NCBI GenBank assembly: GCA_030603065.1
Contig: JAUVYN010000027.1
Span: forward strand, 1 to 38,431
Direction of reading: 5' to 3'
Source of the DNA: Pseudomonas sp.
GTDB taxonomy: Bacteria > Pseudomonadota > Gammaproteobacteria > Pseudomonadales > Pseudomonadaceae
Length of the DNA: 38,431 nt
Part shown: one piece after another, positions 1-11,021 of the stretch
Layout: every line of letters begins with the position of its first letter
How positions within the stretch are numbered: the stretch's first letter is position 1
The notes under the pieces: generated by a model
Database searches by the model: none
What the model was told of the DNA's origin: nothing
The model's input: the letters and a program-made list of their open reading frames with translations, nothing else
Position numbers and translations under genes: made by a program

Positions 1-354
1 CCGCCAAAGGCCGGCGCCGAGTCTTTCAATACGGGTTAGTCCGCTCCACCAGTTCGCCAGATAGAGCCCCATTGCGACCAGCAGCAGTCCGGCAAACACT
101 CGCAGAGCGATGTCCAGACCCAGATCCCTGAGAAGCCAGCCGAGACTCCCGAATAGCGCGCCGGCCAGGGTGTAGCTGGTCAGTCGGCCGATATTGTAGC
201 CAAGCAGGATTTTCCACAGGCGCCACCCGTGCCGCTGCTCTGGTGGAATGGCCAGCGACATGGCGCCCATCAGTCCGCCACACATGCCGATGCAATGGCC
301 TCCGCCGAGCAGGCCGAGGGCAAGGGCAGTGAGGAGCAAGGTCAGTATCTCCAT
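1..354 (-). CDS. TauE/SafE-like membrane protein (5' part)
   Basis: This is a partial gene that runs off the left edge; 118 codons are visible from an ATG at 354. The N-terminus has a hydrophobic segment with many Leu and a Gly-Gly-Gly-His-Cys-X-Gly-Met-Cys-Gly-Gly motif (about residues 17-27). That motif is typical of the sulfite exporter TauE/SafE-like (UreH/DsbD-like) membrane proteins found next to ccoS. Two further hydrophobic segments follow at about residues 60-75 and 85-102. It lies directly downstream of ccoS (2 bp gap), so it is probably the last gene of the ccoGHIS transcript. The paired Cys near the membrane suggest a role in metal (copper) or thiol handling during oxidase assembly, but that is inference. 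The family call is fairly sure; the substrate is unknown. Confidence 0.75.
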   Translation of the reverse strand, partial: MEILTLLLTALALGLLGGGHCIGMCGGLMGAMSLAIPPEQRHGWRLWKILLGYNIGRLTSYTLAGALFGSLGWLLRDLGLDIALRVFAGLLLVAMGLYLANWWSGLTRIERLGAGLWR

Positions 355-356
355 AC

Positions 357-638
357 TCAACTGCGTGGTGCTCCGCGGCCATTCTGGTCAGTGCCGTCGT
401 CACCGCTGCGGCCGGCGGAGTGGCCGGAACAGTCCTCGGTGGGCTGTGGCTCTGCGTCCTGGTCTTCGTCGCTGCGCTGAGCGGCAAGGTGAGCAGGATC
501 GTCATCGTCGAACAGGATGCTGTGGGCAGGGCCATCGAGATCGTCGTATTGCCCGCTGTTGACCGCCCAGGTGAATACCCAGATGGCGACGATGACCAGC
601 AAGACGGCAATGGGCACCAGGATGTACAGGACGGTCAT
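357..638 (-). CDS. ccoS: cbb3-type oxidase assembly protein CcoS
   Basis: CcoS is a small single-span membrane protein needed for insertion of cofactors (heme b and CuB) into the cbb3 oxidase. The 93-residue product has an N-terminal hydrophobic segment (about residues 4-26) with the family pattern [11 protein letters not shown], then a Phe-Trp-Ala-Val-X-X-Gly-Gln-Tyr-Asp-Asp-Leu-Asp-Gly-Pro block and an acidic FDDDD stretch, as in known CcoS proteins. The remaining ~45 residues are polar, rich in Asp, Glu, Gln and Gly, and look disordered; this tail is longer than in many family members. The start overlaps the end of ccoI by 4 bp, which implies translational coupling. Confidence 0.92.
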   Translation of the reverse strand: MTVLYILVPIAVLLVIVAIWVFTWAVNSGQYDDLDGPAHSILFDDDDPAHLAAQRSDEDQDAEPQPTEDCSGHSAGRSGDDGTDQNGRGAPRS

Positions 639-3091
639 GCGTAACCCTCCAGAGCAGGCGCGCGCGTTGGCGGGCGCGGGTCGCCGGTTTTCAGTCGTGT
701 CAGGCGCAGCGCATTGAGCACTACCAGCAATGAGCTGGCGGACATGCCGAATGCCGCCCAGGCCGGAGTCACCATGCCCAGTGCGGCAAGAGGCAGGATA
801 CCGGCGTTGTACGCCGCCGCCCAGAACAGATTCTGCAGCATGATGCGGCGCGTGCGTGCTGCTCCGGTCAGGGCTGCGAGCAGTACGTTGAGGTGGCTAC
901 TGAGCAGTACCGCGTCTGCGTTGGTCTTGGCCAGGTCGGAGGCTTCACCCATGGCGATGGAAATGTCCGCGCTGGCCAGTACCGGTACGTCGTTCACTCC
1001 GTCGCCAAGCATCAGCACTACGGCGCCCTCGGCTTGCAGCTGCTGCACGCGGGCGAGCTTGTCATCCGGACTGGCATTGCCGATGGCTTCTTCGATCTGC
1101 AGTTCCGTCGCCATGCGCTGGACCACCGCATCATGATCGCCCGACAGCAGTATCACGCGTAGTCCGCGCGCCTTGAGCCCTTCGATAAGGCTATGGGCGT
1201 CAGTTCGTAGCCGGTCGTTGAGCACGAACCAGGCGATGGGCCCGGTCTCGTCACCGAGCATCAGCCACTGGCCGGGCTGGTCGGGAATTGCCGATGCCGG
1301 CTGCCGACTCAGTTCACAGACGAAGTCGGATTTGCCGATGCGCAGGCGCCGGCCATCGCAAACGCCTTCGAGGCCACGCCCCGGATAGCTCTGTACGTCC
1401 TCGGCATGGGTGACGGAGCGTCCGAAGGCGCGGGCGATGGGATGCTCGGAACGTGATTCGAGCATCCGTGCCCACTGCAGGGCCTGGTCCGGATCGTGTC
1501 CGTCGAACGGCTCTACTCGCTCGAGGGTCATGCGACCTTCGGTGAGCGTTCCGGTCTTGTCGAGAATGACGGTGTCGACCCTGTTCAGCCCCTCCAGCAC
1601 ATGACCGCGGGTAATCAGCAGGCCGAGCTTGTGGAAGGTGCCGGTGGCAGTGGTCAGCGCCGTTGGGGTGGCCAGCGACAATGCGCAAGGGCAGGTGGCG
1701 ACCAGTACCGCCAGTACGATCCAGAAAGCCGTCTCGCCGTTGACCGTCCACCACCAGACTGCTCCGACAATGGCTGCGCAACTGAGCACTATCAGCAGGA
1801 AATACTGTGCTACCTGATCAGCTATCTGGCCCAACCGTGGCTTGTCCGACTGAGCCCGCTCGAGCAGGCGAACTATGGCTGACAGCCGGGTCTGTTCGCC
1901 CACTGCGCTGACCTGAACGCGCAGCGGCCCTTCAACATTCAGCGTCCCCGCCACTACCTGATCGCCGGCGCGCTTGGCCAATGGCAGGTACTCGCCAGAG
2001 AGCGCGGACTCATCCACACTGCTGACCCCCTGCATGATGATGCCATCGGCGGGGATGCTTTCTCCTGGTTTGACTTCCAGCAGATCGCCAGGCCGCACTT
2101 CGTCGAGCAGCACGCGTTCGGCCTGTTCGCTGTCGTTCAGGCGCATGGCTGTAGGTGGCAGCAGATTGACCAGGCGAGCGGTGCTCTCGACGGTACGCTG
2201 CCTGGCACGGCGCTCCAGATAGCGGCCAGCGAGCAGAAAAAACGCGAACATGGTCACCGAATCGAAGTAAATTTCCCCGGTGTTGGTGACAGTGGCCCAG
2301 ATGCCCGCGAGGTAGGCGCCGCCAATCGCGAGGGAAACGGAAACGTCCATGGTCAGGCGGCGGTTGCGCAGATCGCGCACGGCCCCCTGGAAGAACGGCA
2401 CGCAACTGTAGAAGACTACGGGGGTGGTCATCAACAGGCTGACCCAGCGCAGCAGGATGAACATCTCTTCGCTGAGGTCCTGGTTGAACTCTTCCCAGAG
2501 TCCCATGGTGGCCATCATTACCTGCATGAACATCAGGCCTGCCAGGCCAAGACGTCGCAGGTAGAGGCGATTTTCTTCGGCTATGCGCTCGCTCGCCTTG
2601 TCTGACTCATAGGGGTGGGCGGCATACCCGATTCTTTTTAGTTCGCCGAGCAGAGTCGAGAGTCGGGTTTCATCAGGCGACCAGACCAGCGTCAGACGGT
2701 GATTGCCCAGATTCAGGGTAGCCTCCCTGACTCCGAGCATCTGCCCCAGCCGTTTCTCGATCAACCAGCCGCACGCCGCGCAGGTGATGCCCTCGACCAG
2801 TAGCTGGATCTGTTGAGCGTCGCCCCGGGTTTCGACGAAGCGCTGCTGCACATCGCTGCGGTCGAGCAGTTCCAGTTCGTCCTGCAATACTCGGGGTAGG
2901 GCTTCCGGGTTGGATGAGTTGTCCGTGCGGTGGCGATAATAGGATTCGAGACCGCCTGCGACGATGGCTTCTGCTACTGCCTCGCAGCCGGGGCAGCACA
3001 TGCTGCGTGCCTCCCCGAGGATGGTACAGGCCCAGGGCGCACCCGCAGGAACGGGCTCGCCACAATGAAAGCAAGGGGTGGGGCGGGCCAT
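635..3091 (-). CDS. ccoI: cbb3 oxidase maturation copper P1B-ATPase CcoI/FixI
   Basis: CcoI (FixI) is an inner-membrane P1B-type ATPase that exports copper for assembly of the cbb3 oxidase CuB site. The 818-residue protein has a Cys-rich N-terminus (CFHC at 7-10, CCPGC around 32-36), a heavy-metal-associated domain with GITCAACGW at 101-109, and a transmembrane region. It also has the ion-translocating CPC motif in [14 protein letters not shown], the phosphorylated Asp in DKTGTLTEG, and the hinge [11 protein letters not shown] near residue 720. Length and order match FixI/CcoI rather than CopA. It sits between ccoH (1 bp gap) and ccoS (4 bp overlap) in the ccoGHIS order. An internal frame on the same strand at 1314-1781 is a shadow. 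Confidence 0.95.
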   Translation of the reverse strand: MARPTPCFHCGEPVPAGAPWACTILGEARSMCCPGCEAVAEAIVAGGLESYYRHRTDNSSNPEALPRVLQDELELLDRSDVQQRFVETRGDAQQIQLLVEGITCAACGWLIEKRLGQMLGVREATLNLGNHRLTLVWSPDETRLSTLLGELKRIGYAAHPYESDKASERIAEENRLYLRRLGLAGLMFMQVMMATMGLWEEFNQDLSEEMFILLRWVSLLMTTPVVFYSCVPFFQGAVRDLRNRRLTMDVSVSLAIGGAYLAGIWATVTNTGEIYFDSVTMFAFFLLAGRYLERRARQRTVESTARLVNLLPPTAMRLNDSEQAERVLLDEVRPGDLLEVKPGESIPADGIIMQGVSSVDESALSGEYLPLAKRAGDQVVAGTLNVEGPLRVQVSAVGEQTRLSAIVRLLERAQSDKPRLGQIADQVAQYFLLIVLSCAAIVGAVWWWTVNGETAFWIVLAVLVATCPCALSLATPTALTTATGTFHKLGLLITRGHVLEGLNRVDTVILDKTGTLTEGRMTLERVEPFDGHDPDQALQWARMLESRSEHPIARAFGRSVTHAEDVQSYPGRGLEGVCDGRRLRIGKSDFVCELSRQPASAIPDQPGQWLMLGDETGPIAWFVLNDRLRTDAHSLIEGLKARGLRVILLSGDHDAVVQRMATELQIEEAIGNASPDDKLARVQQLQAEGAVVLMLGDGVNDVPVLASADISIAMGEASDLAKTNADAVLLSSHLNVLLAALTGAARTRRIMLQNLFWAAAYNAGILPLAALGMVTPAWAAFGMSASSLLVVLNALRLTRLKTGDPRPPTRAPALEGYA

Positions 3092-3092
3092 C

Positions 3093-3614
3093 TCAGCGAT
3101 AGGATAGTTGCAGAGGTTCGCCCGGCACTATCTGCATTTCGTCGGTCAGGCGCCAGCCTTCGTCACCTGGCCGGGCGGGATCGCTCAGATCGACGTAGTG
3201 GCGGCCCTGGAGATTCTGTTCGAGCTGGCCGGCGTACTGGTTGCCGCGCAACTGCGTGAGCAACACTGTGCGGTCACGATCGGCGTGGCTGGGCGAAATC
3301 AGGTCGAGCTGCAAGGTGCGTGGCAAGGCGTCGAGGTTGCCCTGCAGCGCCAGACTGATCTCGCCGGTGACGTCGTCGATGATGAACTCGGCCGACAGCT
3401 GCAGATCCCTTGCGAGATGGTCGCGGCCAAGGTGCATATTGATGGCCCTACCTTCCTTGTAGTAGTTGTCCCTGACCATGCTGTCCTGGTTGGCGAGGGC
3501 GATGAACAGCAACCCAAGGCCGATCACCACGGCGAACACCAGGATACCCACCATGAACCAGGGCCAGAACTGCTTGTACCAGGGTGGTGGATTGTTCTCG
3601 TCAAATTCTCGCAT
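3093..3614 (-). CDS. ccoH: cbb3 oxidase assembly protein CcoH/FixH
   Basis: CcoH (FixH) is a small membrane-anchored protein that associates with the cbb3 oxidase during and after assembly. The 173-residue product begins [20 protein letters not shown] and has one strong hydrophobic segment (about residues 20-42), followed by a periplasmic domain with the family-type block [12 protein letters not shown]. The open frame extends 20 codons upstream, but those would overlap ccoG and do not resemble FixH, so the ATG at 3614 is preferred. It lies 4 bp after the ccoG stop and 1 bp before ccoI. Confidence 0.92.
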   Translation of the reverse strand: MREFDENNPPPWYKQFWPWFMVGILVFAVVIGLGLLFIALANQDSMVRDNYYKEGRAINMHLGRDHLARDLQLSAEFIIDDVTGEISLALQGNLDALPRTLQLDLISPSHADRDRTVLLTQLRGNQYAGQLEQNLQGRHYVDLSDPARPGDEGWRLTDEMQIVPGEPLQLSYR

Positions 3615-3618
3615 GGCT

Positions 3619-5031
3619 CTACCTGAGTGTTGGGCCCATGAAACGGCTTTCGGAAGTCGCGCTGATGCTGTCATCGTCGGTAGCGGTGACCCGGAAGCGG
3701 ATTGGCATGTTGGTCTCTTCCAGGAAAGCTGGGTCCAACTGTACGTTGACCGGCAGCTGCAATAGGGTGTTGGGCTGGATAGTCATGCGATTCGCCGGTA
3801 CTTCCAGAATCAGCTCCGGATGACCCTCAACGGACAAAGCGAAGGTGCGTTCATTCTGGGTCTTGTTGAAAACCTTGATGATATACACGTTCTCGATATT
3901 GCCTCCACGGACTTCTCGATACAGAACGTTACGATCCCTTTGTACGTCCAGCGTCACCTGGGCGAGGCTGCTGACCGTAAAGATGAACAGCCCGATCATG
4001 ATCAGAAGTGCTGCCCCATAGCCCAGCAGGCGGGGGCGCAGAATGTGGGTCTTTTCGCCCGACAGGTTGTGCTCGGTGGTGTAGCGGATCAGGCCGCGCG
4101 GATAGTTCATCTTGTCCATGACCTCGTCGCAGGCGTCAACGCATGCGGCGCAGCCTATGCACTCGTACTGCAGGCCGTCCCGAATATCGATCCCGGTAGG
4201 GCATACCTGCACGCAGATGTTGCAGTCGATGCAGTCCCCGAGTCCGACCGAGGCAGGTTCCACGCCCTTCTTGCGTGGGCCGCGGGTTTCACCACGGTTG
4301 GGATCGTAGGACACGATCAAGGTATCCTTGTCGAACATTACGCTCTGAAAGCGGGCATAGGGGCACATGTAAATGCATACCTGCTCACGCATCCAGCCAG
4401 CGTTGATGTAGGTCGCTGCGGTGAAGAAGAACACCCAGAACAGGGCCCACCCGGCCATCTGCAGCGTGAAAAGTTCGACGACCAGCTCACGAATGGGCGT
4501 GAAGTAACCTACGAAGGTCAGCGCAGTGGCTAGGGAAATCGCAAGCCAGATGCTGTGCTTGGCACTACGCCGCAAAAATTTGCCGGCGCTCATGGGCGCC
4601 TTGTCGAGCTTGATGCGCTGATTGCGTTCACCTTCGGTGATGCGCTCGGCCCACATGAATATCCAGGTCCAGACGGTTTGCGGGCAGGTATAACCGCACC
4701 ACACGCGTCCGGCAAAAACGGTGATGAAGAACAGACCGAAGGCACAGATGATCAGCAGGAACGATAGCAGGAAAAAGTCCTGCGGAGTGAAGGTCGCAGC
4801 GAAGATGTGGAACTGCCGGGCCGGCAGATCGAAGAGTACAGCCTGGCGGTCGCCCCAGTTCAACCAGGCCGTACCGAAGTACAGCACCATCAGGAAACCC
4901 ACGCCGATCAATCTGACGTTCTTGAAAAGCCCCTTGTAAGAACGGGTCTGGATCTTCTCGCGCTTGGCATAGAGGTCATAACTACGGACGGTACCAGAGG
5001 TTACGTCCTTGACGGGTATCTTCTCGGTCAT
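3619..5031 (-). CDS. ccoG: cbb3 oxidase accessory iron-sulfur protein CcoG
   Basis: CcoG is a membrane-bound ferredoxin-like protein reported to act as a cupric reductase supplying Cu(I) to the cbb3 assembly pathway. The 470-residue product has several transmembrane segments in the first half, including the polyferredoxin-like core around CGYTCPQTVWTWIF. A bacterial 2[4Fe-4S] ferredoxin domain follows, with CIDCNICVQVCP and CIGCAACVDAC near residues 255-300. The C-terminal periplasmic part is an Ig-like fold domain (FixG C-term). The open frame extends 33 codons upstream, but MTEKIPVKDV at 5031 gives the usual N-terminus and clears a GC-rich hairpin at 5059-5082. It is the first of the ccoGHIS genes. 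Confidence 0.94.
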   Translation of the reverse strand: MTEKIPVKDVTSGTVRSYDLYAKREKIQTRSYKGLFKNVRLIGVGFLMVLYFGTAWLNWGDRQAVLFDLPARQFHIFAATFTPQDFFLLSFLLIICAFGLFFITVFAGRVWCGYTCPQTVWTWIFMWAERITEGERNQRIKLDKAPMSAGKFLRRSAKHSIWLAISLATALTFVGYFTPIRELVVELFTLQMAGWALFWVFFFTAATYINAGWMREQVCIYMCPYARFQSVMFDKDTLIVSYDPNRGETRGPRKKGVEPASVGLGDCIDCNICVQVCPTGIDIRDGLQYECIGCAACVDACDEVMDKMNYPRGLIRYTTEHNLSGEKTHILRPRLLGYGAALLIMIGLFIFTVSSLAQVTLDVQRDRNVLYREVRGGNIENVYIIKVFNKTQNERTFALSVEGHPELILEVPANRMTIQPNTLLQLPVNVQLDPAFLEETNMPIRFRVTATDDDSISATSESRFMGPTLR

Positions 5032-5058
5032 GGCAGCCTGGGTCACCTGGGGGAGGGG

Positions 5059-5082
5059 GCCGGCCGGGAGGTCCCGGCCGGC
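5059..5082 (-). terminator. GC-rich hairpin between ccoP and ccoG
   Basis: A perfect inverted repeat with 11-bp arms (5059-5069 and 5072-5082) and a 2-bp centre lies between the ccoP stop and the ccoG start. There is no T-run after it on the minus strand, so it is not a classical intrinsic terminator. It could attenuate transcription or protect the 3' end of the ccoNOQP message, separating the abundant structural subunits from the assembly genes. The repeat is seen directly; its role is inferred. Confidence 0.5.
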
Positions 5083-5152
5083 GGTACTACAACGTGTTAC
5101 AGGATACTGCGAGGATCGTCGGCGATCCATGCGACCAAGGGTCGCGGCGGGC

Positions 5153-6076
5153 TCAATCGTTGCTGCGGTGGGCGCCCGTCTCGACGACCTGACCTTCTTC
5201 CTGGCTCAGGCTGTATACATAAGCGGTGAGCATATGGATCTTGTCATCACCCAGGTGAGCCTGTGCCGGCATATGACCGTTGCGGCCGTAGCGGAGCGTG
5301 TGCTGGATCTGCAGCATGCTGGAGCCGTACAGCCAGATGTCATTGGTCAGGTCGGGCGCGCCCAGCATCGGGTTACCCTTGCCTTCAGGTCCGTGGCAGG
5401 CCACGCAGTTGGTCTGGAATACCTGGCGACCTGCCTCGATGTCCACGTTGGGGGTTTCGATGCCGGACAGGTAGCGTACGAACCCGGCGGTATTGCGGAC
5501 GCCTTCTTCACCAATCACCGCCAGCCAGGCCGGCATTGCAGCCTGACGACCCTGCACCAGGCTGGTACGGATCTGTTCAGGGCTGCCGCCCCAAAGCCAA
5601 TCGTTATCGGTAAGGTTGGGGAAGCCGAAGGCGCCCCGCGCGTCCGATCCATGGCAGACCGAGCAGTTGGTTGCGAACAGACGCTGGCCAATACGCAGTG
5701 CCTCCGGGTCGCGTGCTACCTCCTCCACGGAGAGATTGGTGTAGCGCGCAAAGATCGGAGCGAACTGCTGTTCGGCGCGTGCCACTTCCTGCTCGTACTG
5801 GCCGACCTGCGACCAGTTGAGCAGGCCGGGCATGCGACCGAGACCGGGATAGAGGATCAGATAGACCACGCCGAACACGATGGTCGCCATGAACAGCACG
5901 AACCACCAGCGCGGCAAGGGGTTATCGTACTCTTCGATGCCGTCGAAGGAATGCCCCATGGTTTCTTCGGTCTGATCCGGACGCTGGCCCTTGCGGGTAG
6001 CGAACGCCAGCCACACGATCAGACCCAGGGTCACGAGCGACAACAGAATGATGTACCCGCTCCAGAACTTCGTCAT
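5153..6076 (-). CDS. ccoP: cbb3-type cytochrome c oxidase diheme subunit CcoP
   Basis: CcoP is the diheme c-type cytochrome subunit that passes electrons to CcoN/CcoO. The 307-residue protein has two N-terminal transmembrane segments (about 8-25 and 58-76) around the conserved DGIEEYDNPLPRWW block. Two cytochrome c domains follow, with heme motifs CSVCH at 138-142 and CVACH at 224-228. Candidate axial Met residues lie in AAMPAWL and GHMPAQ. Two membrane spans make it the long CcoP type usual in Pseudomonas. The start overlaps the ccoQ stop by 4 bp. Confidence 0.96.
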   Translation of the reverse strand: MTKFWSGYIILLSLVTLGLIVWLAFATRKGQRPDQTEETMGHSFDGIEEYDNPLPRWWFVLFMATIVFGVVYLILYPGLGRMPGLLNWSQVGQYEQEVARAEQQFAPIFARYTNLSVEEVARDPEALRIGQRLFATNCSVCHGSDARGAFGFPNLTDNDWLWGGSPEQIRTSLVQGRQAAMPAWLAVIGEEGVRNTAGFVRYLSGIETPNVDIEAGRQVFQTNCVACHGPEGKGNPMLGAPDLTNDIWLYGSSMLQIQHTLRYGRNGHMPAQAHLGDDKIHMLTAYVYSLSQEEGQVVETGAHRSND

Positions 6077-6270
6077 TTCTTGTTACTCCTAGCTTCAGCT
6101 TCTTTGCGCTCGCGGGCGGCTTTTTCAGCCTCGGTCTCGTCGGCGAAGGGCAACTGGGATGCCTCGTCGAAATCCTTCTTCTTGTACGAGCTGTAGGCCC
6201 ACATGGTGATGCCGATAAAGGCGATCATTACAAGAATCGTGGCGATACCACGGAGCGTATTGATATCCAT
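6073..6270 (-). CDS. ccoQ: cbb3-type oxidase small subunit CcoQ
   Basis: CcoQ is a small membrane subunit that stabilises the cbb3 oxidase and is dispensable for catalysis. The 65-residue product starts MDINTLRGIATILVMIAFIG and has one transmembrane helix (about 9-27), then a WAYSSYKKKDFDEA segment typical of CcoQ and a charged tail rich in Glu, Ala, Lys and Arg. It lies 6 bp after ccoO and overlaps ccoP by 4 bp, as expected in a ccoNOQP operon. Confidence 0.94.
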   Translation of the reverse strand: MDINTLRGIATILVMIAFIGITMWAYSSYKKKDFDEASQLPFADETEAEKAARERKEAEARSNKK

Positions 6271-6276
6271 GGGCCT

Positions 6277-6888
6277 TTACCTGCGATCCGACAGCACGGT
6301 ACCGAGGTGCTGGAGATAGGCGATGATGGCATCCATCTCGGAAACACCCTGTACCGCTGCCTGGGCACCGGCGATGTCCTCATCGGTGTAGGGCACGCCC
6401 AGGCGACGCAGTGCGGTCATCTTGCGGGCAGTGTCACGACCATCGAGTACGTTCTGCTGCAACCAGGGATAGGATGGCATCTTGGATTCCGGAACCACGT
6501 CACGCGGGTTGATCAGGTGAGCGCGGTGCCAGTCGTCGGAGTAGCGTCCGCCAACGCGGGCCAGATCCGGACCGGTACGCTTGGAGCCCCACAGGAACGG
6601 GTGTTCCCAGACGTGCTCACCGGCTACCGAGTAGTGACCGTAACGCTCGGTCTCGGCACGGAAGGGGCGAATCATCTGCGAGTGGCAACCAACGCAGCCC
6701 TCACGGATGTAGATGTCGCGTCCTTCGAGCTCGAGCGCGTTATAGGGGCGCAGGCCCTCGACCGGCTCCAGGATGTCCTGCTGGAAGAACAGCGGTACGA
6801 TCTGGGTCAGGCCACCGAAGCTGATGGCGATGACGATGAAGAACACCAGCAAGCCAAGGTTCTTTTCTACTATTTCATGCTGTCTCAT
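6277..6888 (-). CDS. ccoO: cbb3-type cytochrome c oxidase monoheme subunit CcoO
   Basis: CcoO is the membrane-anchored monoheme cytochrome c subunit next to CcoN. The 203-residue protein has an N-terminal anchor (about 12-32) and the heme-binding motif CVGCH at 65-69 inside the family signature [18 protein letters not shown]. It ends with the cytochrome fold containing SKMPSYPWL, whose Met is the likely axial ligand. The gene begins 11 bp after ccoN stops. Length and motifs are standard. Confidence 0.96.
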   Translation of the reverse strand: MRQHEIVEKNLGLLVFFIVIAISFGGLTQIVPLFFQQDILEPVEGLRPYNALELEGRDIYIREGCVGCHSQMIRPFRAETERYGHYSVAGEHVWEHPFLWGSKRTGPDLARVGGRYSDDWHRAHLINPRDVVPESKMPSYPWLQQNVLDGRDTARKMTALRRLGVPYTDEDIAGAQAAVQGVSEMDAIIAYLQHLGTVLSDRR

Positions 6889-6899
6889 TTACTCGCTCC

Positions 6900-8327
<1,428 letters not shown>

Positions 8328-8375
8328 GCGAGATTCCACGGATAGCAATGGGTTGAGGGGTTCAAAACCGGCGCA

Positions 8376-8381
8376 AGTATG
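8376..8381 (-). promoter_or_regulatory. Possible ccoN -10 element
   Basis: On the minus strand this reads CATACT, 4 of 6 matches to TATAAT. It is placed so that the start point would fall near 8369, about 41 bp from the centre of the ANR/FNR-like box. That is the class II activator spacing expected for FNR-type control, and it would leave a leader of about 40 nt before the ccoN ATG. Confidence 0.4.
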
Positions 8382-8403
8382 AGGAAACACCGGTTGGTTT
8401 GCA

Positions 8404-8417
8404 ATGACGCAAGTCAA
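8404..8417 (-). promoter_or_regulatory. ANR/FNR-type box upstream of ccoN
   Basis: On the minus strand this reads TTGAC-TTGC-GTCAT, close to the ANR/FNR consensus TTGAT-N4-ATCAA (palindromic variant TTGAC-N4-GTCAA with one mismatch). It lies about 77-90 bp before the ccoN start with a -10-like element at the right distance, so ANR activation of ccoNOQP under low oxygen is likely. The remainder of the 357-bp gap between ccoN and the hydrolase (8328-8684) holds the opposing promoter region, and I see no gene in it. Confidence 0.6.
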
Positions 8418-8684
8418 TGGAAACAAGCAGTGCCGCCGCGCTGGCGTGCGCCTTTCAGCGCCGTCAATCCTGGGGCGAGGGGGTGTCGGCAGGCGGTTGA
8501 TCGTACACCCCGAAGGGGGTAGCGCCTGTCCCTCCCATGGACTGGTCGACTGCGCCCGGGCTTTATAGTCGTTATTGCAAATCGGAGTCCGGGCAGACCA
8601 AGGGTAGTATTCGACTCGGTGAATGTGAAGTTCGTTCCAGCCGAACGGCTGTGTCATCTTGTCGCAGAAGTGAAAGGGGGACCG

Positions 8685-9308
8685 ATGCAAGACGTATTTC
8701 TGATTGATGAGCCACCCACCGTACCATGGGCAACGCTGTTGCTGGCCCATGGTGCGGGCGCGCCGATGGACAGCACCTTCATGAACTCGCTGGCCGCTTC
8801 GGTGGCAGCTCACGGGGTGAGGGTAGCGCGTTTCGAGTTTCCCTATATGGCCAACCGACGGGAAACCGGCCGCAAGCGCCCTCCCGATCGGATGCCTGTA
8901 CTGGAACAGGCATTCCTTGATCTGGCTGCGGAGATTCCCGGACCGTTATGTATTGGCGGAAAATCGATGGGCGGACGTGTAGCGAGTCTGATCGCCGCCC
9001 GGTGCGATGCGATGGGGGTGATCTGCTTCGGCTATCCGTTCCACCCGCCGGGAAGACCGGAGCGCACACGCGTCGAGCATCTTCACGCGCTTGAGCTGCC
9101 CGGCCTGATCCTGCAGGGCACCCGGGATCCCTTTGGCAAGCCGGAGGAGGTCAGCGGTTACTCCCTCAGCCCGCAGGTCAGAGTGGTCTGGATCGACAGC
9201 GGGGACCACGACCTAAAGCCATTGAAGAAAAGCGGCGCGACGCAGGCGGTTCTCATGGAGGCGGCCGCTGCGGAAGCAGCGGCGTTCATGCGCGAGCAGT
9301 TGGGCTGA
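8685..9308 (+). CDS. alpha/beta hydrolase of the KANL3/Tex30 type
   Basis: This is a predicted cytoplasmic serine hydrolase of 207 residues. It shows [16 protein letters not shown] near the N-terminus (oxyanion region), the nucleophile elbow [11 protein letters not shown], an Asp in GTRDPFG and a His in DSGDHDL, so the Ser-Asp-His triad appears intact. This pattern matches the KANL3/Tex30 alpha/beta hydrolase-like family of bacterial proteins with unknown substrate. The frame is open upstream to 8619, but the ATG at 8685 has a strong ribosome binding site (AAAGGGGG) a few bases before it. It is divergent from ccoN and convergent with the chemoreceptor gene. Confidence 0.8.
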   Translation: MQDVFLIDEPPTVPWATLLLAHGAGAPMDSTFMNSLAASVAAHGVRVARFEFPYMANRRETGRKRPPDRMPVLEQAFLDLAAEIPGPLCIGGKSMGGRVASLIAARCDAMGVICFGYPFHPPGRPERTRVEHLHALELPGLILQGTRDPFGKPEEVSGYSLSPQVRVVWIDSGDHDLKPLKKSGATQAVLMEAAAAEAAAFMREQLG

Positions 9309-9314
9309 CGCCGT

Positions 9315-11021
9315 TCAGATACCCATTGCAGAGGGCATTACCGCAGCCGACATGGTGCCCCAGCGGCGGCCTTTGACCTCGATGGGCACGTAGAGTACGA
9401 ATACTACGACGCTGGTGCCGGGCATTACGAAGGTGCCCAGGTTGAGGTAGGTGCAACTGGCCATGATGCGCAGGTCGGTAGAATTGGTGACCGCGAAACG
9501 CTTGTAGTTGCTGCGCACCGCGTCCACCTTGGGGTCGCCGGTAGGTGGCTGCGAGGACGCGCTTCGGCTGGTAGGCAGGTAGCCCTTTTCGTTGACCGCA
9601 GCGGTGTAGACGATGCCGTCCTTGCCACCCTGGTCCCATTCGTCGAGCAGGGGGCGTATGGCGCGAATGAATGCATCGGCCCAGGTCACATCGTGTTTTG
9701 GCGGATTGGTATTGGCGATCGGCGTGTAGTGCTCGTCGAACAGGTTGACGCCGCTGTCGGCAAGCTCGGCGAGCCGACGCTCGATTTCCTGCCGCCGGGA
9801 CATCAGCAGCTCGGTGACCGCCTCCATCTGGCCTTCGCCGAGACGGAAGCCAGCCAGTGAGCGAAGGGTTATATTCGTGTTGTCGCGTAGCGAATCGGCC
9901 TGTGCAAAGGTGTCTTCCATACGCTTGCTGATGGTGACGCTCAGTTCCCGTATCTGCCCGCCATGGCGCAGGGTTTCGCTGTTGGTCGCGGTCAGCTCCT
10001 CCAGAGCGCTGCTGACCATGAGCAGATCGTCGTTGGCTTGCTGGAAATCCTCCACCATGGCGTCGAACTGGTCCGCTGCCAGGCTCACCGCCTCGCCGGT
10101 GGCTTCTGTCTGACCAAGCATGCCGCTGGTCTGCTGCTCGGCCGCCACCATCGCCTTGGTCATCTGCTCCATGAGTTGGCTGATCTGCTCTGCGGCGTTG
10201 CCAACCTTGAAAGACAGATTGCGCACCTCGTCTGCGACGACGGCAAAGCCCCGTCCCTGTTCTCCGGCGCGTGCCGCCTCGATTGCCGCGTTGAGGGCGA
10301 GCATGTTGGTCTGTGCAGAAAAGTCCTGCACGGTAGAGAGTATGTCGCGCACCTTCGCAGATGTGGCATTTAGTTCGTTGATATTGTCCTGGAAGCCGCT
10401 CATTGCGCCGCTGATCAGCTGCATCTTCTGCCTGGCGTCGGCCATTTGCTTCTTCGACGCGCTGGCCAGTTCCAGGTTGCGCGTATTCATGCCGCTAACC
10501 CCGTTGGCCCGTGCCGATACGTCCTGCAGGGCAGCAGTGGTCTGCTCGCTACCCTGAAAGATCAGCTCGGAGAGCTGCTGTTGCTGGGCTGCGTCTCGGG
10601 CCGCCTGTTCTGCAAGTAATCGACTGGTGGCCGAAGCGAGGGCGGTGCGCAGGCTATTGGCTTGCAGCTCTGCGATCACGTCGCGCAGGCGCTGGTTCAG
10701 CTCGTTGAAAAGTTGCTGACTCTCGTCGCCCTGGCTGCCTGCTTCGCGCACCCGCAGGTCGATCTGGCGAGAATTGACCTGCTTGATCCGTTCAGCCAGG
10801 CTGCCGCCTGTGCTGCGCCCTTTGACTGCCTGCCAGGCGAACATCAATGCCGCGGGTCCCAGTATCAGTGCAAGCAGGCGGACAAAACCTTCGCCTTGCC
10901 AGGCCAGGGCGCCTATCAGACTCACCAGACACAGAAACAGTGCTGCTGTACTGCCTACTCGGGATGGGTCGCGCTGTCCCGTTCCCTCTTCGGTCGCAAT
11001 AACGGATTCCCTGACGTTCAT
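9315..11021 (-). CDS. methyl-accepting chemotaxis protein with C-terminal Cache-like sensor
   Basis: This is a 568-residue chemoreceptor-like protein. Two adjacent hydrophobic segments (about 25-42 and 47-63) have no long periplasmic loop between them. A coiled coil and the MCP signalling hairpin follow, with [20 protein letters not shown] and [17 protein letters not shown] near residues 235-270. After the signalling domain comes a C-terminal domain (about 430-568) with [36 protein letters not shown] and [11 protein letters not shown] recognise these as the Cache-like sensor usually found C-terminal in cytosolic MCPs. The input would then be sensed in the cytoplasm or at the membrane face. 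No CheR-binding pentapeptide is seen at the C-terminus. A GAGGGA ribosome binding site precedes the start. Confidence 0.85.
   Translation of the reverse strand: MNVRESVIATEEGTGQRDPSRVGSTAALFLCLVSLIGALAWQGEGFVRLLALILGPAALMFAWQAVKGRSTGGSLAERIKQVNSRQIDLRVREAGSQGDESQQLFNELNQRLRDVIAELQANSLRTALASATSRLLAEQAARDAAQQQQLSELIFQGSEQTTAALQDVSARANGVSGMNTRNLELASASKKQMADARQKMQLISGAMSGFQDNINELNATSAKVRDILSTVQDFSAQTNMLALNAAIEAARAGEQGRGFAVVADEVRNLSFKVGNAAEQISQLMEQMTKAMVAAEQQTSGMLGQTEATGEAVSLAADQFDAMVEDFQQANDDLLMVSSALEELTATNSETLRHGGQIRELSVTISKRMEDTFAQADSLRDNTNITLRSLAGFRLGEGQMEAVTELLMSRRQEIERRLAELADSGVNLFDEHYTPIANTNPPKHDVTWADAFIRAIRPLLDEWDQGGKDGIVYTAAVNEKGYLPTSRSASSQPPTGDPKVDAVRSNYKRFAVTNSTDLRIMASCTYLNLGTFVMPGTSVVVFVLYVPIEVKGRRWGTMSAAVMPSAMGI

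Noticed and set aside
26-610. 194-codon minus-strand frame across the TauE/SafE-like gene and ccoS
   Set aside because: It is out of frame with both genes, which have clear family motifs and a 2 bp junction; its product is low-complexity Ser/Thr/Arg.
5009-6196. 395-codon plus-strand frame opposite ccoP/ccoQ
   Set aside because: The minus strand holds ccoP and ccoQ with intact heme motifs; the antisense frame has no family pattern.
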